Shown here: one piece after another, positions 1-8,980 of the stretch
Position numbering within the stretch: position 1 is the stretch's first letter
Layout of the letters: each line of letters opens with the position of its first letter
DNA from: a virus
Reading direction: 5' to 3' (one strand)
Virus record (IMG/VR): IMGVR_UViG_3300038410_000026
Coordinates: 1 to 64,000 of that record
DNA: 64,000 nt
Translations under genes and position numbers: made by a program
The notes under the pieces: generated by a model
The model's input: only the letters and a program-made list of their open reading frames with translations
What the model was told of the DNA's origin: nothing
Databases searched by the model: none

Positions 1-1644
1 CAAATCCCCTGGACTCGAAAAACTCTGCTTCATTCTCCGGTCCATTTTGTACAGAGCATTGCATTGGGCTTCGGTTGGCTGGTCATGCCGCCAGCGGGCA
101 TTTGTCAACACGGTTCCGATATAGTCCTTGGGGACCAATTGATCGCCCTCATGGAAAGCCATGTCGAGAGTTTTGTACGCCGAGATGAACGAACGGATGC
201 CGCTGATCGACTTCCAAATCTCAAACTGTCCCAGGTGGTTCTCACGGACGTAGAGCATGGTGCGATCCGGGAGCGAGAGATGGTAGGTGCCATCGGAGGC
301 GGTGAGCCAAGAGAACTTCGAGTAGGCCCGCACCTCTTCTGGGATCACTGGAGCCGAGAACAGGTCGATCCGCTCGACCGTGGCGCGAATCTCCTCAATA
401 TCCTCGCAGCTTTTCAGGTCCAGTCCTGGGTTTTGCGATTCCAGACGCTCCACTTCCTCGGCGGTTTCGGTGGCGCTTTTCCCTTTCAGGTTGAAGCTGG
501 CCCGCAGTCCAAACAGGGTGGACAGATTGATGAGCGAGTGCTTTCCGCAATTGTCAACAAAGTCAAGTACCACGGCCTTATCTTTCACATAGCCCTCGTG
601 TCCGGACCTGGACTCGGGAGCGGGGAAGGGCCTGAGGATTCTGCCGATCTGCTGAATGTAGAGCAGGGTCGATTTAGTGGGCCGTCCCATCAATCCGACT
701 GTGGCAATAGGAGCATCGAAGCCCTCATTCAGCACGCCGCAGGAGGCCAGCACCTTGAGCCGTCCAGCGCGAAATTCCTCGATCATGTGGCGGCGCTCTT
801 TGGTGGGGGTTTCTCCACTCAGGGCTTCTGCCGGGATTCCTTCCTGGTTGAAAGCGTCGGCCAGATCGTGCGAGTGTTTAATGTCAACGGTAAAAGCGAG
901 CGCCGGGGCGTTTTGCCCGTATTCCCTGTACTTCTGGACGATCAAGAGATTGCGCTCCGGGGTGTTGATGGCGTCTTCGAGTTCCCCGATGGCGAAGTCT
1001 CCCTGGCGGGTCGAGACATGGCCGATCTCGTGCTCGGTCCAGATGCGATACCCAATCACATCGGCCAGCCAATCATCCTCAATGAACTCCCGAATGTTTC
1101 TCTGGTAGGCGATTTTGTCGAAGAAAGCTTCCAGTCCGATATTGTCGGAGCGTCCCGGGGTGGCGGTCCAACCCACTAGGAGCTTGCCGTTTTCGGGAGA
1201 CTCTCCCTTCATGACCCCAAAATGGGTTAACACGGTTTCGTACTGCGACTTGTTGGTACAGTGATGCGCCTCATCGACCTGCACCAAGGCAAATCCCGAG
1301 GGATCGAACTTGGCGAGGCGCGGGCTCCCCTTTCTGCCTATGGATTGCACTGAGGCCACAATCACATCGGCGTCCGGGTCGGCGCGGTACTCGGCCTTTT
1401 CGATATCCACGCTGAGGTGGGGGTTATAGTGCTCGAATTTATCGACCGCCTGGAAGATCAATTCATCGCGGTGGACCAAGAACAGGGTTTGCTCTCCCCT
1501 CCGCAGGTTGAGTGCGGAGGGGAGATGGGCGGCGATCACGGCCTTGCCCGTACCCGTGGGAATCACCACCAGTTGCTTGGTGACTCCCCGGAGGGCGTTT
1601 TCGGTGATGGCTTCAATGCACTCCTGTTGGTACGGGCGTAGCAT
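1..1644 (-). CDS. DEAD/DEAH-box DNA helicase (partial)
   Basis: The minus strand reads open from an ATG at 1644 to the window edge (at least 547 codons), so the C-terminus is missing. The start MLRPYQQECIEAI is the usual Q-motif-like opening of SF2 helicases. Walker A is VIPTGTGKA near residue 28, the DEAH box (VQVDEAHHC) near residue 124, and motif VI is QQIGRILRPF near residue 331. The family resembles RecQ/UvsW/type III restriction-like translocases used by phages for replication fork and recombination work. It is the last gene seen of the leftward block and starts 13 nt after the preceding stop. Long plus-strand frames here are shadows. Confidence 0.9.
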   Translation of the reverse strand, partial: MLRPYQQECIEAITENALRGVTKQLVVIPTGTGKAVIAAHLPSALNLRRGEQTLFLVHRDELIFQAVDKFEHYNPHLSVDIEKAEYRADPDADVIVASVQSIGRKGSPRLAKFDPSGFALVQVDEAHHCTNKSQYETVLTHFGVMKGESPENGKLLVGWTATPGRSDNIGLEAFFDKIAYQRNIREFIEDDWLADVIGYRIWTEHEIGHVSTRQGDFAIGELEDAINTPERNLLIVQKYREYGQNAPALAFTVDIKHSHDLADAFNQEGIPAEALSGETPTKERRHMIEEFRAGRLKVLASCGVLNEGFDAPIATVGLMGRPTKSTLLYIQQIGRILRPFPAPESRSGHEGYVKDKAVVLDFVDNCGKHSLINLSTLFGLRASFNLKGKSATETAEEVERLESQNPGLDLKSCEDIEEIRATVERIDLFSAPVIPEEVRAYSKFSWLTASDGTYHLSLPDRTMLYVRENHLGQFEIWKSISGIRSFISAYKTLDMAFHEGDQLVPKDYIGTVLTNARWRHDQPTEAQCNALYKMDRRMKQSFSSPGDL

Positions 1645-1656
1645 GATCAAACCTCG

Positions 1657-2130
1657 TCAGCGCCTAGCGGTGGGCGCGTAACGTCCAGGGGATATTTTCC
1701 GCAGGCGCTTTTCTTTCACCAGTCTAGTGAGCAAAGTGTAAACGCTGGTGTTCCAGAAAGTGGGCGTATCGCACCGGAGGCGAGTTTTCAAATCATCTAT
1801 GTCGAAAGGATTCGGGAAGCCGGGAGAGTTGGCCACTTGGACGATGGCATCCCCAAAGTTTACCCCCTTCTTGCCTCCCTTTTGCAGTACGATTTTTTCG
1901 GACAGCGTAGGCATGGGTACAGTTTCGGCCTCTTCGGTTTCTGCTTCTGCTTCCACCTCAATTTGAGGTCTGCGAGTTTTCGGTATCAACTCCGCTGTCG
2001 ATTCCTGCACCAGATTGATGGTCTCCCGTACTGCGTCGATACGCCGATGGAGATCCGAATCGTGACGCAGTAATTCTTTGAGCGTGTCTTCGAGATCGTC
2101 CAGCATATTGCTGTGTCTTCCGCGCTTCAT
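1657..2130 (-). CDS. Hypothetical protein with C-terminal winged-helix-like segment
   Basis: 157 residues. An N-terminal helical region is followed by an acidic linker rich in Glu-Ala-Glu (about residues 58-72) and a C-terminal part of about 50 residues ending in LVKEKRLRKISPGRYAP, which has the look of a winged-helix wing. No family was recognised with certainty. The start overlaps the upstream gene by 4 nt (ATGA), which supports coupled translation, and the helicase follows directly. A DNA-binding helper of the helicase is possible but only inferred from position. Confidence 0.7.
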   Translation of the reverse strand: MKRGRHSNMLDDLEDTLKELLRHDSDLHRRIDAVRETINLVQESTAELIPKTRRPQIEVEAEAETEEAETVPMPTLSEKIVLQKGGKKGVNFGDAIVQVANSPGFPNPFDIDDLKTRLRCDTPTFWNTSVYTLLTRLVKEKRLRKISPGRYAPTARR

Positions 2131-2396
2131 TTGCTTGCTCCTTTGGTTTTAATGGTCGTAGTTGTAGTGGTTTTGGTTTCATGGTCTGCCAGCAGATCGT
2201 CGATCAGCACGCAGGCTGCGTAGATCTTCCGGCACAATGGTTTGCTGCAATCTTCCGGTGGCACGGGCGTAGATCTCGCCCCCTTGCCGGATCGCTTCGT
2301 ACCCTCGTAGAAATCGTGGCGGTCATGGAGTGATACCAAGGCCGACTCCAGGGCATCCGAGGCTACTTCGAGAGCTTCGATATATCTATCTGTCAT
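2127..2396 (-). CDS. Hypothetical protein
   Basis: 89 residues, not recognised. The N-terminal half is predicted helical (DRYIEALEVASDALESALV), a CSKPLCRK stretch lies in the middle and the C-terminus has a Thr-rich tract. It ends in a 4-nt overlap with the next gene. Its start lies 7 nt downstream of a perfect 16-bp palindrome (2403-2418), the same arrangement as at 13881 and 44341, so its expression may be controlled through that site. Confidence 0.6.
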   Translation of the reverse strand: MTDRYIEALEVASDALESALVSLHDRHDFYEGTKRSGKGARSTPVPPEDCSKPLCRKIYAACVLIDDLLADHETKTTTTTTIKTKGASK

Positions 2397-2402
2397 ATTT
2401 TA

Positions 2403-2418
2403 TGTCCAGATCTGGACA
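2403..2418. promoter_or_regulatory. 16-bp palindrome TGTCCAGATCTGGACA, copy 1
   Basis: Perfect palindrome, extended to 18 bp by flanking A and T. It lies between DUF932 and the 89-aa gene, 6 nt before the ATG at 2396, where the Shine-Dalgarno sequence would be. Near copies occur at 9926, 13890, 20552, 26137, 37336 and 44319. It could be a repressor operator or an RNA hairpin (UGUCC/GGACA) covering the ribosome site. Confidence 0.65.
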
Positions 2419-2441
2419 TGGGGGAACCGTCCCCATGCCGG

Positions 2442-3494
2442 TTAGGCCGCTTGGGCTAAGACTTTCCATTCCGAAGGAGCCAGCGTAATGACTTCTCCAG
2501 CCAAAGTTTCCATTTCGGTTGCCTTGTCGTAAGTCTCGGCTTCGCCTGCCGCCGAAGAAACGGCTTGCGCGAGACCATACTGGGTTAGTCCTACACCGTC
2601 TTCGACGAGGTGCTTGAGAACCAAGGTCTGCTCACCTTCGTTGAGTTCGTACCGTTTCCCCAGTTCTTTCACGGCATCGGTCGCCATTCGGGTAATGGCG
2701 CGGTCGGCGGCTCCCCGCATCCGGTCTACAATCAGTTCGAACCGCTCTTGGGTAAGGCAGGCGAGGATAATATCTCTGACCTTCAGAAAGAAAGCCTCAT
2801 CGTCGGCCTTGAGCGTGTCGTCGCCAAACAATTCACGAGCCTCTTCGTCGGACTCTTCGATCCGTCTGCCGACGTGGTATTTGCGCTTGCCCATTTCGGG
2901 AATCACCATGCCGTTCATGCACACCAAACGGTTTACGAAAGGCATGACGGAAACAGACCCGACCCCCACTTCGGAATTGGAGACGATGAAGCCGCTTTGC
3001 ACCGGATCGCCTACCTTGATCGCGGCGACAATTCGGGGAGCGGCCACCTTGAGATACATTTTCCGCTCAGTGATCTCCGAGGAGAGCACTTCGAGAGGCG
3101 TGGGGCTGTTCTTGAGTAGCGGCAGGACTCCCACGAGTAAATCGTAGTTATCCCGCCGCTGGTAACTGTCTGAAAGATAGGCTCTCACTCTGCCGTCCAG
3201 CGTGCGGACCATGCGGGTTTCCGGCTTATTCTGAAGCCAGTGGTTGACGTTGGTGGCTAAAAGCTGAGGGGCCGAAGCCCGCATTTGATCGTAGTACTTG
3301 GCCGGAATGGACAAGCGCAATCCGATCTGGTTGTGGGCATGTTCGGAGATCGGAAATTCTCCGATTTTGGAGATTGCGAGGGTGGCTTCCGGGGTCATTT
3401 CCAAGGCTGGGGATTTGACCACGAAATCACGTTTATTCTTCTGCTGGCGCTCCACTTCCTCAGCCAGCGAAAGCAGGGTTCTTCCGGTCTTCAT
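2442..3494 (-). CDS. DUF932 phage/plasmid protein
   Basis: 350 residues, matching the length and motifs of DUF932 (TIGR03299) phage/plasmid-like proteins, for example the central RTLDGRVRAYLSDSYQRRDNYDLL region and the following PFVNRLVCMNGM segment. The molecular role of this family is not established; it is common in phage and plasmid early regions. The start has a good site, GAAGGAGCAACAACC-ATG, the GGAGCAACA form that recurs before many genes of this block. Confidence 0.85.
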   Translation of the reverse strand: MKTGRTLLSLAEEVERQQKNKRDFVVKSPALEMTPEATLAISKIGEFPISEHAHNQIGLRLSIPAKYYDQMRASAPQLLATNVNHWLQNKPETRMVRTLDGRVRAYLSDSYQRRDNYDLLVGVLPLLKNSPTPLEVLSSEITERKMYLKVAAPRIVAAIKVGDPVQSGFIVSNSEVGVGSVSVMPFVNRLVCMNGMVIPEMGKRKYHVGRRIEESDEEARELFGDDTLKADDEAFFLKVRDIILACLTQERFELIVDRMRGAADRAITRMATDAVKELGKRYELNEGEQTLVLKHLVEDGVGLTQYGLAQAVSSAAGEAETYDKATEMETLAGEVITLAPSEWKVLAQAA

Positions 3495-3515
3495 GGTTGT
3501 TGCTCCTTCTATTAT

Positions 3516-3746
3516 CTATCGCTCCTTGTCGTTGTCTTCATTTCTCAAGACCATTCCGCAATTCTCACAGATGTAATCGCAATAATCATAGTCAGGGTGT
3601 TCATCGTCGTAGCTAAAACAGTTTCCTCTGCCATCCGGACCATCCCCCAGTTTGCCGTAAACTTCATAGGCTTCCGCTTCGGTTTTGGGGAAACAGCGCT
3701 GGCAGAAGTCCAGCGGTTCGCTTTGGCTGTTATAGATGCGCGGCAT
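3516..3746 (-). CDS. Small zinc-ribbon-like protein
   Basis: 76 residues with two CxxC knuckles, FCQRC at residues 14-18 and ICENC near residue 60, suggesting a structural zinc site; the middle is acidic and Tyr/Asp rich. AAGGCGG lies 7 nt before the ATG. It sits between a winged-helix-like protein and DUF932 in the leftward operon. Function unknown. Confidence 0.65.
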   Translation of the reverse strand: MPRIYNSQSEPLDFCQRCFPKTEAEAYEVYGKLGDGPDGRGNCFSYDDEHPDYDYCDYICENCGMVLRNEDNDKER

Positions 3747-3747
3747 G

Positions 3748-4068
3748 TCACGCCGCCTTTTTGCGCGATTGCAGCCTTCTCCGCAGGGAATTCTTGAGGA
3801 AATCGCTCACGGTGCGAGAAAGCGGTTGACCGGATCGCTTGCGCATGGGGATGCTGGAGTTCACGAACTGCTGGTAGGACTCGTGGCCCCGGTTGGTCAC
3901 GAGCATCCGGTCCCCATGAATGGCCGCGTAGCCCCGTGCAACCAGCATCGAGATCAGGGTGGTTTGGTTCATATCGCTCAATTGGTCCCTGGGAACTGTA
4001 CCGTTGTGGCTTTCGATCAGTTCTTTCAGGAAGCCGAATTGCCGATAACTCATCTGTACTGCTTTCAT
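3748..4068 (-). CDS. Putative winged-helix DNA-binding protein
   Basis: 106 residues. Residues 5-65 (SYRQFGFLKELIESHNGTVP followed by TLISMLVARGYAAIHGDRMLVTNRG) have the helix-turn-helix plus wing pattern of MarR-like proteins, and the C-terminus is strongly basic (RRRLQSRKKAA). AAAGGAGCACACT precedes the ATG. It may bind DNA as a small regulator; this is inferred from pattern only. Confidence 0.6.
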   Translation of the reverse strand: MKAVQMSYRQFGFLKELIESHNGTVPRDQLSDMNQTTLISMLVARGYAAIHGDRMLVTNRGHESYQQFVNSSIPMRKRSGQPLSRTVSDFLKNSLRRRLQSRKKAA

Positions 4069-4105
4069 AGTGTGCTCCTTTGTCCGTTTTCTTTATCGTG
4101 GTAAG

Positions 4106-5521
4106 TCATGTTTCAACCTCTGGTCGATAATCCTCTGGATGTTCGAAGCCATAGGACCATGCCAGTCCCTCTTGTATGGTCCTGGTGGTCGGTGGAACCC
4201 GAATCATGTACATCGCTCCTGTGGATGGGCAGTGTATTTTGATGGCTTTCATCCACCGATCAGGATCATTAGGTAGTTCAATCGCAAGTAAATCATTGGT
4301 TTCAGCGCATCCGTACTGCGGCTGACAGTCCAAAACCTTAGCTCCACAATCGAGCATGAAGCGGTCTTGCCCGTAGCGTTCGATCAACGCCCTTCGAACC
4401 TCAGCGTTTTGTTCAGACAGAATCTCCTTAACTGTTACGTCCGACTCGTAATAGCGGGTCGGGATTCGGACTCCGTGCCATACATGCAATCCCCATCCAT
4501 CGGGATAACGGATCGCCATCCGGGAAGGATGGTGCAAGCGTCCGCGTTCATCCCTGTGCAATTCGCATGGTCTTTCGGTAAGGATGACGGCATTTTCAAA
4601 TGGCCACCACCATCCGCAGGAACGCGACAGTCGGATTAGTCCGCTCATGGCAGAGCAGCACTTGATCCCACAGCGTAGGAAGAAATCATAAGCAGATACC
4701 CAATAGGCATCGTGCGAACCATACCTACATCGTTGACAACCTTCGATACTGGCATTCCGGGCCTGACCCCGGATTTGATTCCAGACCTGATCCCAGACTT
4801 GATCCCGGACCTGAGACCGGACCTGAGCCCAGACTTGATCCCGGACCTGATCCCCGACCTGAGCCCGGACCTGAGCCCGGACCTGATCCCCGACCTGAGC
4901 CCAGACCTGATTCCAGACTTGATCCCCGAACTGAGCCCAGACCTGATCCCCGATCTTAAACCAGACCTGAGCCCCGACCTGAGCCCAGACCTGATCCCCG
5001 ATCTGAAACCAGACCTGAGCCCCGACCTGAGCCCAGACCTGATTCCAGACTTGATCCCCGAACTGAGCCCCGACCTGAGCCCGGACCTGATCCCCGACCT
5101 GAGCCCGGACCTGAGCCCAGACCTGAGCCCCGAACTGAGCCCAGACCTGAGCCCCGAACTGAGCCCAGACCTGAGCCCCGACCTGATCCCGGATTTGATT
5201 CCAGACCTGATCCCGGACCTGATGCCAGAGTTGATCTCGAACCTTATCCTCGACCTGATCCGAAACCGCCTCCAAAACCTGCTGCTCAGTTTTTTTGTCA
5301 TTCATCAAGATGAATATGGATGCGCCGATTACTCCCGCAAAGGGGGATTGGAGCCATACGAATAGTCTTGGCTCCTTTAGTCCAGCGAGGCGATAAGCTT
5401 CCTTCACCGCTTCTTCAGCTTCCGACCTGTTCGCCGGATCGGTAGATAGACCATGCGCAATCCACTCATCTCTCACTATTGGAAGCAGAGCCGCCTGTTC
5501 GGCGGTGAGTTTTGTCAGCAT
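4106..5521 (-). CDS. DUF6745 protein with long tetrapeptide repeat
   Basis: 471 residues. After an N-terminal helical part (to about residue 85) comes a run of about 40 tetrapeptides of the form [AD]QV[WRG] (about residues 90-257), then a DUF6745 domain with hallmarks [50 protein letters not shown]6745 proteins with QV-rich repeats are known from bacteria; their role is unknown. The repeat is also a 12-bp DNA tandem repeat, so copy number can change without frameshift. The following gene (5527-5865) is a recurrent partner of DUF6745. Long ORFs on the other strand here are by-products of the repeat. Confidence 0.85.
   Translation of the reverse strand: MLTKLTAEQAALLPIVRDEWIAHGLSTDPANRSEAEEAVKEAYRLAGLKEPRLFVWLQSPFAGVIGASIFILMNDKKTEQQVLEAVSDQVEDKVRDQLWHQVRDQVWNQIRDQVGAQVWAQFGAQVWAQFGAQVWAQVRAQVGDQVRAQVGAQFGDQVWNQVWAQVGAQVWFQIGDQVWAQVGAQVWFKIGDQVWAQFGDQVWNQVWAQVGDQVRAQVRAQVGDQVRDQVWAQVRSQVRDQVWDQVWNQIRGQARNASIEGCQRCRYGSHDAYWVSAYDFFLRCGIKCCSAMSGLIRLSRSCGWWWPFENAVILTERPCELHRDERGRLHHPSRMAIRYPDGWGLHVWHGVRIPTRYYESDVTVKEILSEQNAEVRRALIERYGQDRFMLDCGAKVLDCQPQYGCAETNDLLAIELPNDPDRWMKAIKIHCPSTGAMYMIRVPPTTRTIQEGLAWSYGFEHPEDYRPEVET
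4745..5250. repeat. 12-bp tandem repeat inside the DUF6745 gene
   Basis: About 40 copies of a degenerate 12-bp unit, plus-strand form (A/G)GACCTGA(T/G)CCC(C/A/G). Because 12 bp is four codons, all copies stay in frame and encode [AD]QV[WRG]. The variation is mainly at the third residue positions, giving W, R, G or F. Confidence 0.85.
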
Positions 5522-5526
5522 CGCTT

Positions 5527-5865
5527 TCAGTCCTTCACGTTGCGGATCTCTTCCGGGGAGTACTCCCTCTGAATCCTGATTTGGTATTTGCCCTTGGGGA
5601 CTAGAATTGGCCCATGTTCTTGATGAACGATGGACACCCCATCCTCGGCTGTGACGGAAAGATACATCCCGTTTTCGATCTCATAAACCTCTGCGGCCAG
5701 TAAATCTGCCACAGAATGGCTATGGCCTGTCGCCTCTCCGTAGGCAAGGATTCCGTTCTTCCGTGCCTTCTTTTTCCCGGACGGCAATCGCTCAACCGGA
5801 ACCAGCAGAACATCTCCCTGCCTCAATTGTCTTGATTGTTCGGATGCCTTCACTTTGTTGTCCAT
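5527..5865 (-). CDS. DUF6745-associated hypothetical protein
   Basis: 112 residues. The layout LRQGDVLLVPVERLP, GEATGHSHSV, HQEHGPILVPKGKYQIRIQREYSPEEIR is that of a small beta-rich protein commonly found next to DUF6745 genes in bacteria. Function unknown; the two probably act together. The stop lies 5 nt before the DUF6745 start, so they form one unit. Confidence 0.75.
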   Translation of the reverse strand: MDNKVKASEQSRQLRQGDVLLVPVERLPSGKKKARKNGILAYGEATGHSHSVADLLAAEVYEIENGMYLSVTAEDGVSIVHQEHGPILVPKGKYQIRIQREYSPEEIRNVKD

Positions 5866-5881
5866 TGTATCCTCACATTCC

Positions 5882-5971
5882 TCACATTTTTGTAATCAGG
5901 TAGGCCATCCCCACCATAGATAGAAAGATCACTATGATCATAAGCATAGTGTTTCGGATGTTGTTGTTCAT
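5882..5971 (-). CDS. 29-residue single-pass membrane peptide
   Basis: Reading MNNNIRNTMLMIIVIFLSMVG and on to the end ITKM gives one hydrophobic helix (residues 9-26) after a polar start. The ATG overlaps the stop of the upstream gene by 4 nt (ATGA), the same coupling used elsewhere here, which is the main support for translation. Role unknown. Confidence 0.55.
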   Translation of the reverse strand: MNNNIRNTMLMIIVIFLSMVGMAYLITKM

Positions 5972-6366
5972 ATCTCATCTCCTTCGCTCAACCTGGATAG
6001 GTAGCTTTGGCTCGCCGCGCTTACGGCGTAACCCTTAGCCGAGGAGGCAAACGATTTCGACCAATTCCATTTGTCCATCACATAGTTCTGAAACTCCTTT
6101 TCATCTAGCACAATGGATTCTTCGGATGACATCTCCATCATCTGGATAATGCGGTCGTAGTTCTTGGTCATATCCAGCGGTTGCGTGAGGGAAACATAGA
6201 AGTTACCCGTGATACCATCGCGTGCCATCCCGAGTTGCCGTTCCAGTTCAGCAATGGCTTCCTTGCGGTAGTTTTCGATGGCTTCCAGAAACACTGATCG
6301 GTGCTGTTCCCGATTCTCCTTCAATTTAACAAGCAGATCGGTTTTGTTAAATGTCAACCTTTGCAT
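5968..6366 (-). CDS. Hypothetical protein
   Basis: 132 residues, mostly helical, with a central VSLTQPLDMTKNYDRIIQMM segment typical of small uncharacterised phage proteins. No function assigned. The Shine-Dalgarno site (AGGAGCGAG, 4 nt before the ATG) is itself the last GAGCGAG block of repeat array 1, so array and gene are physically fused. Confidence 0.65.
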   Translation of the reverse strand: MQRLTFNKTDLLVKLKENREQHRSVFLEAIENYRKEAIAELERQLGMARDGITGNFYVSLTQPLDMTKNYDRIIQMMEMSSEESIVLDEKEFQNYVMDKWNWSKSFASSAKGYAVSAASQSYLSRLSEGDEI

Positions 6367-7113
6367 TTCTCGCTCCTGTCAATGAAAGTCTTCACTCGCG
6401 TCATGGCTCGCTCTACTCGCATGAAACATTCTTTCTTCATGGCTCGCTCACACCACCTGAAACCTTCACAGCGGCTGGCTCGCTCGCTTGTCTTGGAACA
6501 ATCTGTCCGCTTGGCTCACTCTCCACTACTGACACATTCTTCTTGTCTGGTTTCGTGGCTCGCTCTCGATTTTTGAAACGTTCCCATCCGATGGCTCGCT
6601 CACCTCGGGTGAAACATTCATCGTCCGTGGCTCGCTCATCAACGATGAGACTTTAGCGCGTTGCGGCTCGCTCCTGCCATGTGATACAATCATCATATTT
6701 GGCTCTCTCCTGTCTGTGGCTCGCTCTGGTAACTTGAAACATTCTCTCCTGTTGACTCGCTCAACTCTTCTGAAGCATTCTCACCCAACGGCTCGCTCAT
6801 CGCATGTGAAAAATTCATCACCATTGGCTCGCTCACACGACGTGAAACATTCTCTCCTATTGACTAACTCATGTCAGGTGAAACCTTCCCGCTCCATGAT
6901 TCGCTCAGCGCTTATGAAACATTCTTCAGTCTTGGCTCGCTCCCACCTGATGAAACCATCTGCCACTTTGGTTCGCTCGCTCCAAATGAAACATTCGCAT
7001 TCTGTGGCTCGCTCTCGTAGTTTGAAACATTCTATCCCATTGGCTCGCTCACAGGTCACGAAACGTTCACCAGATGTGGCTCGCTCTCTAAGTTTGAAAC
7101 CATCTACAGTCAT
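6366..7113 (-). repeat. 36-bp bipartite repeat array 1 (about 20 units)
   Basis: Read along the direction of transcription the unit is GAATGTTTCA, 8 variable bases, GAGCGAGCCA, 8 variable bases. This array is the most degenerate of the three, with altered blocks such as GAGTTAGTCA and several units of changed length. It fills the gap between the stop of the IS110-like gene (7110) and the start signals of the gene at 6366. One 45-nt stretch (6934-6978) is repeated with a single mismatch in array 3. Confidence 0.9.
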
Positions 7114-8045
7114 GGCTTCGATGCGACGGCGGCAACTTTCGGGTTGAAGTTGGGTGGAGGAACGAAATCCGTGTGGCCCAGAAACTTGATCACGAATGGG
7201 TCCGGGGGCATCTTCCCGTAGCGGTAGTAATAGGCGACCGCATGGTAATGGGACAGGAACATCTTCACCGCGAACCGCTTGGACCGTGCGTGGATCTGGG
7301 CGGGAGGCAGCATCGGCACGCCACCCTTTTTAGCTTCTGTCAACTCCATCAGGTTCTTGCCGGAGTCGAGATAGCGCTTTACCGTTTTGGGATCGTACTT
7401 CCCCTCGTACCAGTTTTTCGTATACTTTTTCTTGAACGTCCGTTTTTCGAGGATCACTTTGGACTGCTCGGAATACTCTCCAGCGAGATTACGCCTCCAT
7501 TCGTGCTCCTTGCGCCGGAGGTAGAGTTGCCCGTAGAAGTCTTCCGGGTTGCCTGAAACCTTGACGAACGATTCTCCGATTTTCCAGGCCAGCACTTTCA
7601 GGCGGGCGTTCCAAGGCCGCTTTTCTCCCTTCTTCCATTCCTGCGTCGGGTCCAACCCCGCGAACTTCCAGATCTGCCCCGCGTAGGGCCGGTCGGTGAT
7701 GTCGATATGGGCGAGCAACCCGGCTGCGATCACCGGGCCAATGCCGACAATCGATTGCGCCCACTCGGCTTCCGGATAACCCTCCGTCCATCGCTTCAAG
7801 GCCCGCACGATTTGGGCTTCGAGAGTTTCCATCTGGTCGAACAGCCACCTGATAACACTGTGCGGTTCACCGCTCTTTTCAAGGGCCTTGATCTGATTCC
7901 CCGCTGCCTTGCGGTACTCCTGAATGCCGTAGTAGGCATCCACCAGATACCGCGCTTCATCGGGCGACAGCGTGGCTGCCGCCTCTTTGAGATCCCGGCT
8001 TAACCGGATAATTGGGTCTAGGTTCGTAACGCTCGTAACGCTCAT
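7110..8045 (-). CDS. IS110-family C-terminal-like (Transposase_20) protein, probably not an active transposase
   Basis: 311 residues. A helical/coiled-coil N-terminal region (to about residue 105) is followed by a helix-hairpin-helix signature, SIVGIGPVIAAGLLAHID, and KFAGLDPTQEWKKGEKR, matching the C-terminal domain of IS110/IS116/IS902 transposases. The N-terminal DEDD RuvC-like domain of IS110 is absent, and the position where IS110 enzymes carry the catalytic serine (the SG after the GL.P motif) reads KKG. No terminal repeats of an insertion sequence were seen. It is flanked on both sides by 36-bp arrays. Full IS110 enzymes use a bridge RNA, so an RNA- or DNA-binding domesticated derivative is a reasonable inference. 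AAAGGAGCAAGGAAT precedes the ATG. Confidence 0.75.
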   Translation of the reverse strand: MSVTSVTNLDPIIRLSRDLKEAAATLSPDEARYLVDAYYGIQEYRKAAGNQIKALEKSGEPHSVIRWLFDQMETLEAQIVRALKRWTEGYPEAEWAQSIVGIGPVIAAGLLAHIDITDRPYAGQIWKFAGLDPTQEWKKGEKRPWNARLKVLAWKIGESFVKVSGNPEDFYGQLYLRRKEHEWRRNLAGEYSEQSKVILEKRTFKKKYTKNWYEGKYDPKTVKRYLDSGKNLMELTEAKKGGVPMLPPAQIHARSKRFAVKMFLSHYHAVAYYYRYGKMPPDPFVIKFLGHTDFVPPPNFNPKVAAVASKP

Positions 8046-8070
8046 ATTCCTTGCTCCTTTTCTTCTTGTT

Positions 8071-8980
8071 TGGCTCGCTCAATCCTCTTGAAACATTCTG
8101 ATTTCGTGGCTCGCTCTCAATGTTTGAAACATTCCTTAATCTTGGCTCGCTCGCTTATCGTGAAACATTCACGAGGCATGGCTCGCTCGCTTCGGTTGAA
8201 ACAATCTACTTCAATGGCTCGCTCATATCCCGTGAAACATTCCTGTTCATTGGCTCGCTCCCGCGACCTGAAACATTCCCCATCAACGGCTCGCTCGCTT
8301 CGCTTGAAACAATATACTTCAATGGCTCGCTCTCGATATTTGAAACCTTCACTCCCAGTGGCTCGCTCACGTTTCATGAAACATTAAGCTTCACTGGCTC
8401 GCTCCCAATTTCTGAAACCTTCTCTACCAATGGCTCGCTCATATATATTGAAACAATCCACATGTTTGGCTCGCTCCCGTTCTATTAAACATTCACTAGG
8501 CTTGGCTCGCTCCCCTGACGTGAAACATTCAGATCAGTTGGCTCGCTCACTTTTCATGAAACATTCTCTCGTCATGGCTCGCTCACATCCAATGAAACAT
8601 TCACGCCCGATGGCTCGCTCGCCGTCCATGAAACATTCCCTCGGCGTGGCTCGCTCCGGAGGCTTGAACATTCTCTCATTTTGGCTCGCTCTTGAATTAT
8701 GAAACCATCTCCATCCCTGGCTCACTCGCTTATCATGAAATATTCTCATTGGCTGGCTCGCTCAAACCTGATGAAACATTCTCGTGATCTGGCTCGCTCT
8801 CGATCTCTGAAACAATCCCCATCAACGGCTCGCTCACATCCAATGAAACATTCTCATCTTGTGGCTCGCTCACTCCTTCTGAAACCTTCGCCTTTTTTGG
8901 CTCGCTCATCTCATGTGAAACATTCACACAGTATGGCTCGCTCTCAGCTTATGAAACTATCTGTTGTCCTGGCTACCGCC
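8071..8980 (-). repeat. 36-bp bipartite repeat array 2 (25 units)
   Basis: The best preserved array: period exactly 36 bp with one 35-bp unit near 8650. On the plus strand each unit is TGGCTCGCTC, N8, TGAAACATTC, N8. The variable words are nearly all different, but some recur (on the sense strand ttgaagta twice, ttgatggg twice, ttggatgt twice). It starts inside the stop region of the gene at 8973 and ends 26 nt before the IS110-like ATG, so it would be the leader of that gene if co-transcribed. Confidence 0.93.

Noticed and set aside
64-1179. Long plus-strand frame over the helicase
   Set aside because: The minus strand carries clear helicase motifs and continues to the window edge; the plus frame is a shadow.
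4712-5365. SPDL-repeat frames on the plus strand and RSG-repeat frames on the minus strand inside the DUF6745 gene
   Set aside because: They are alternative readings of the same 12-bp DNA repeat; only the QV frame continues into recognised domains on both sides.
7110-8045. Complete IS110 insertion sequence
   Set aside because: No RuvC-like domain, no serine in the usual place and no insertion-sequence ends; only the C-terminal-like part is present.
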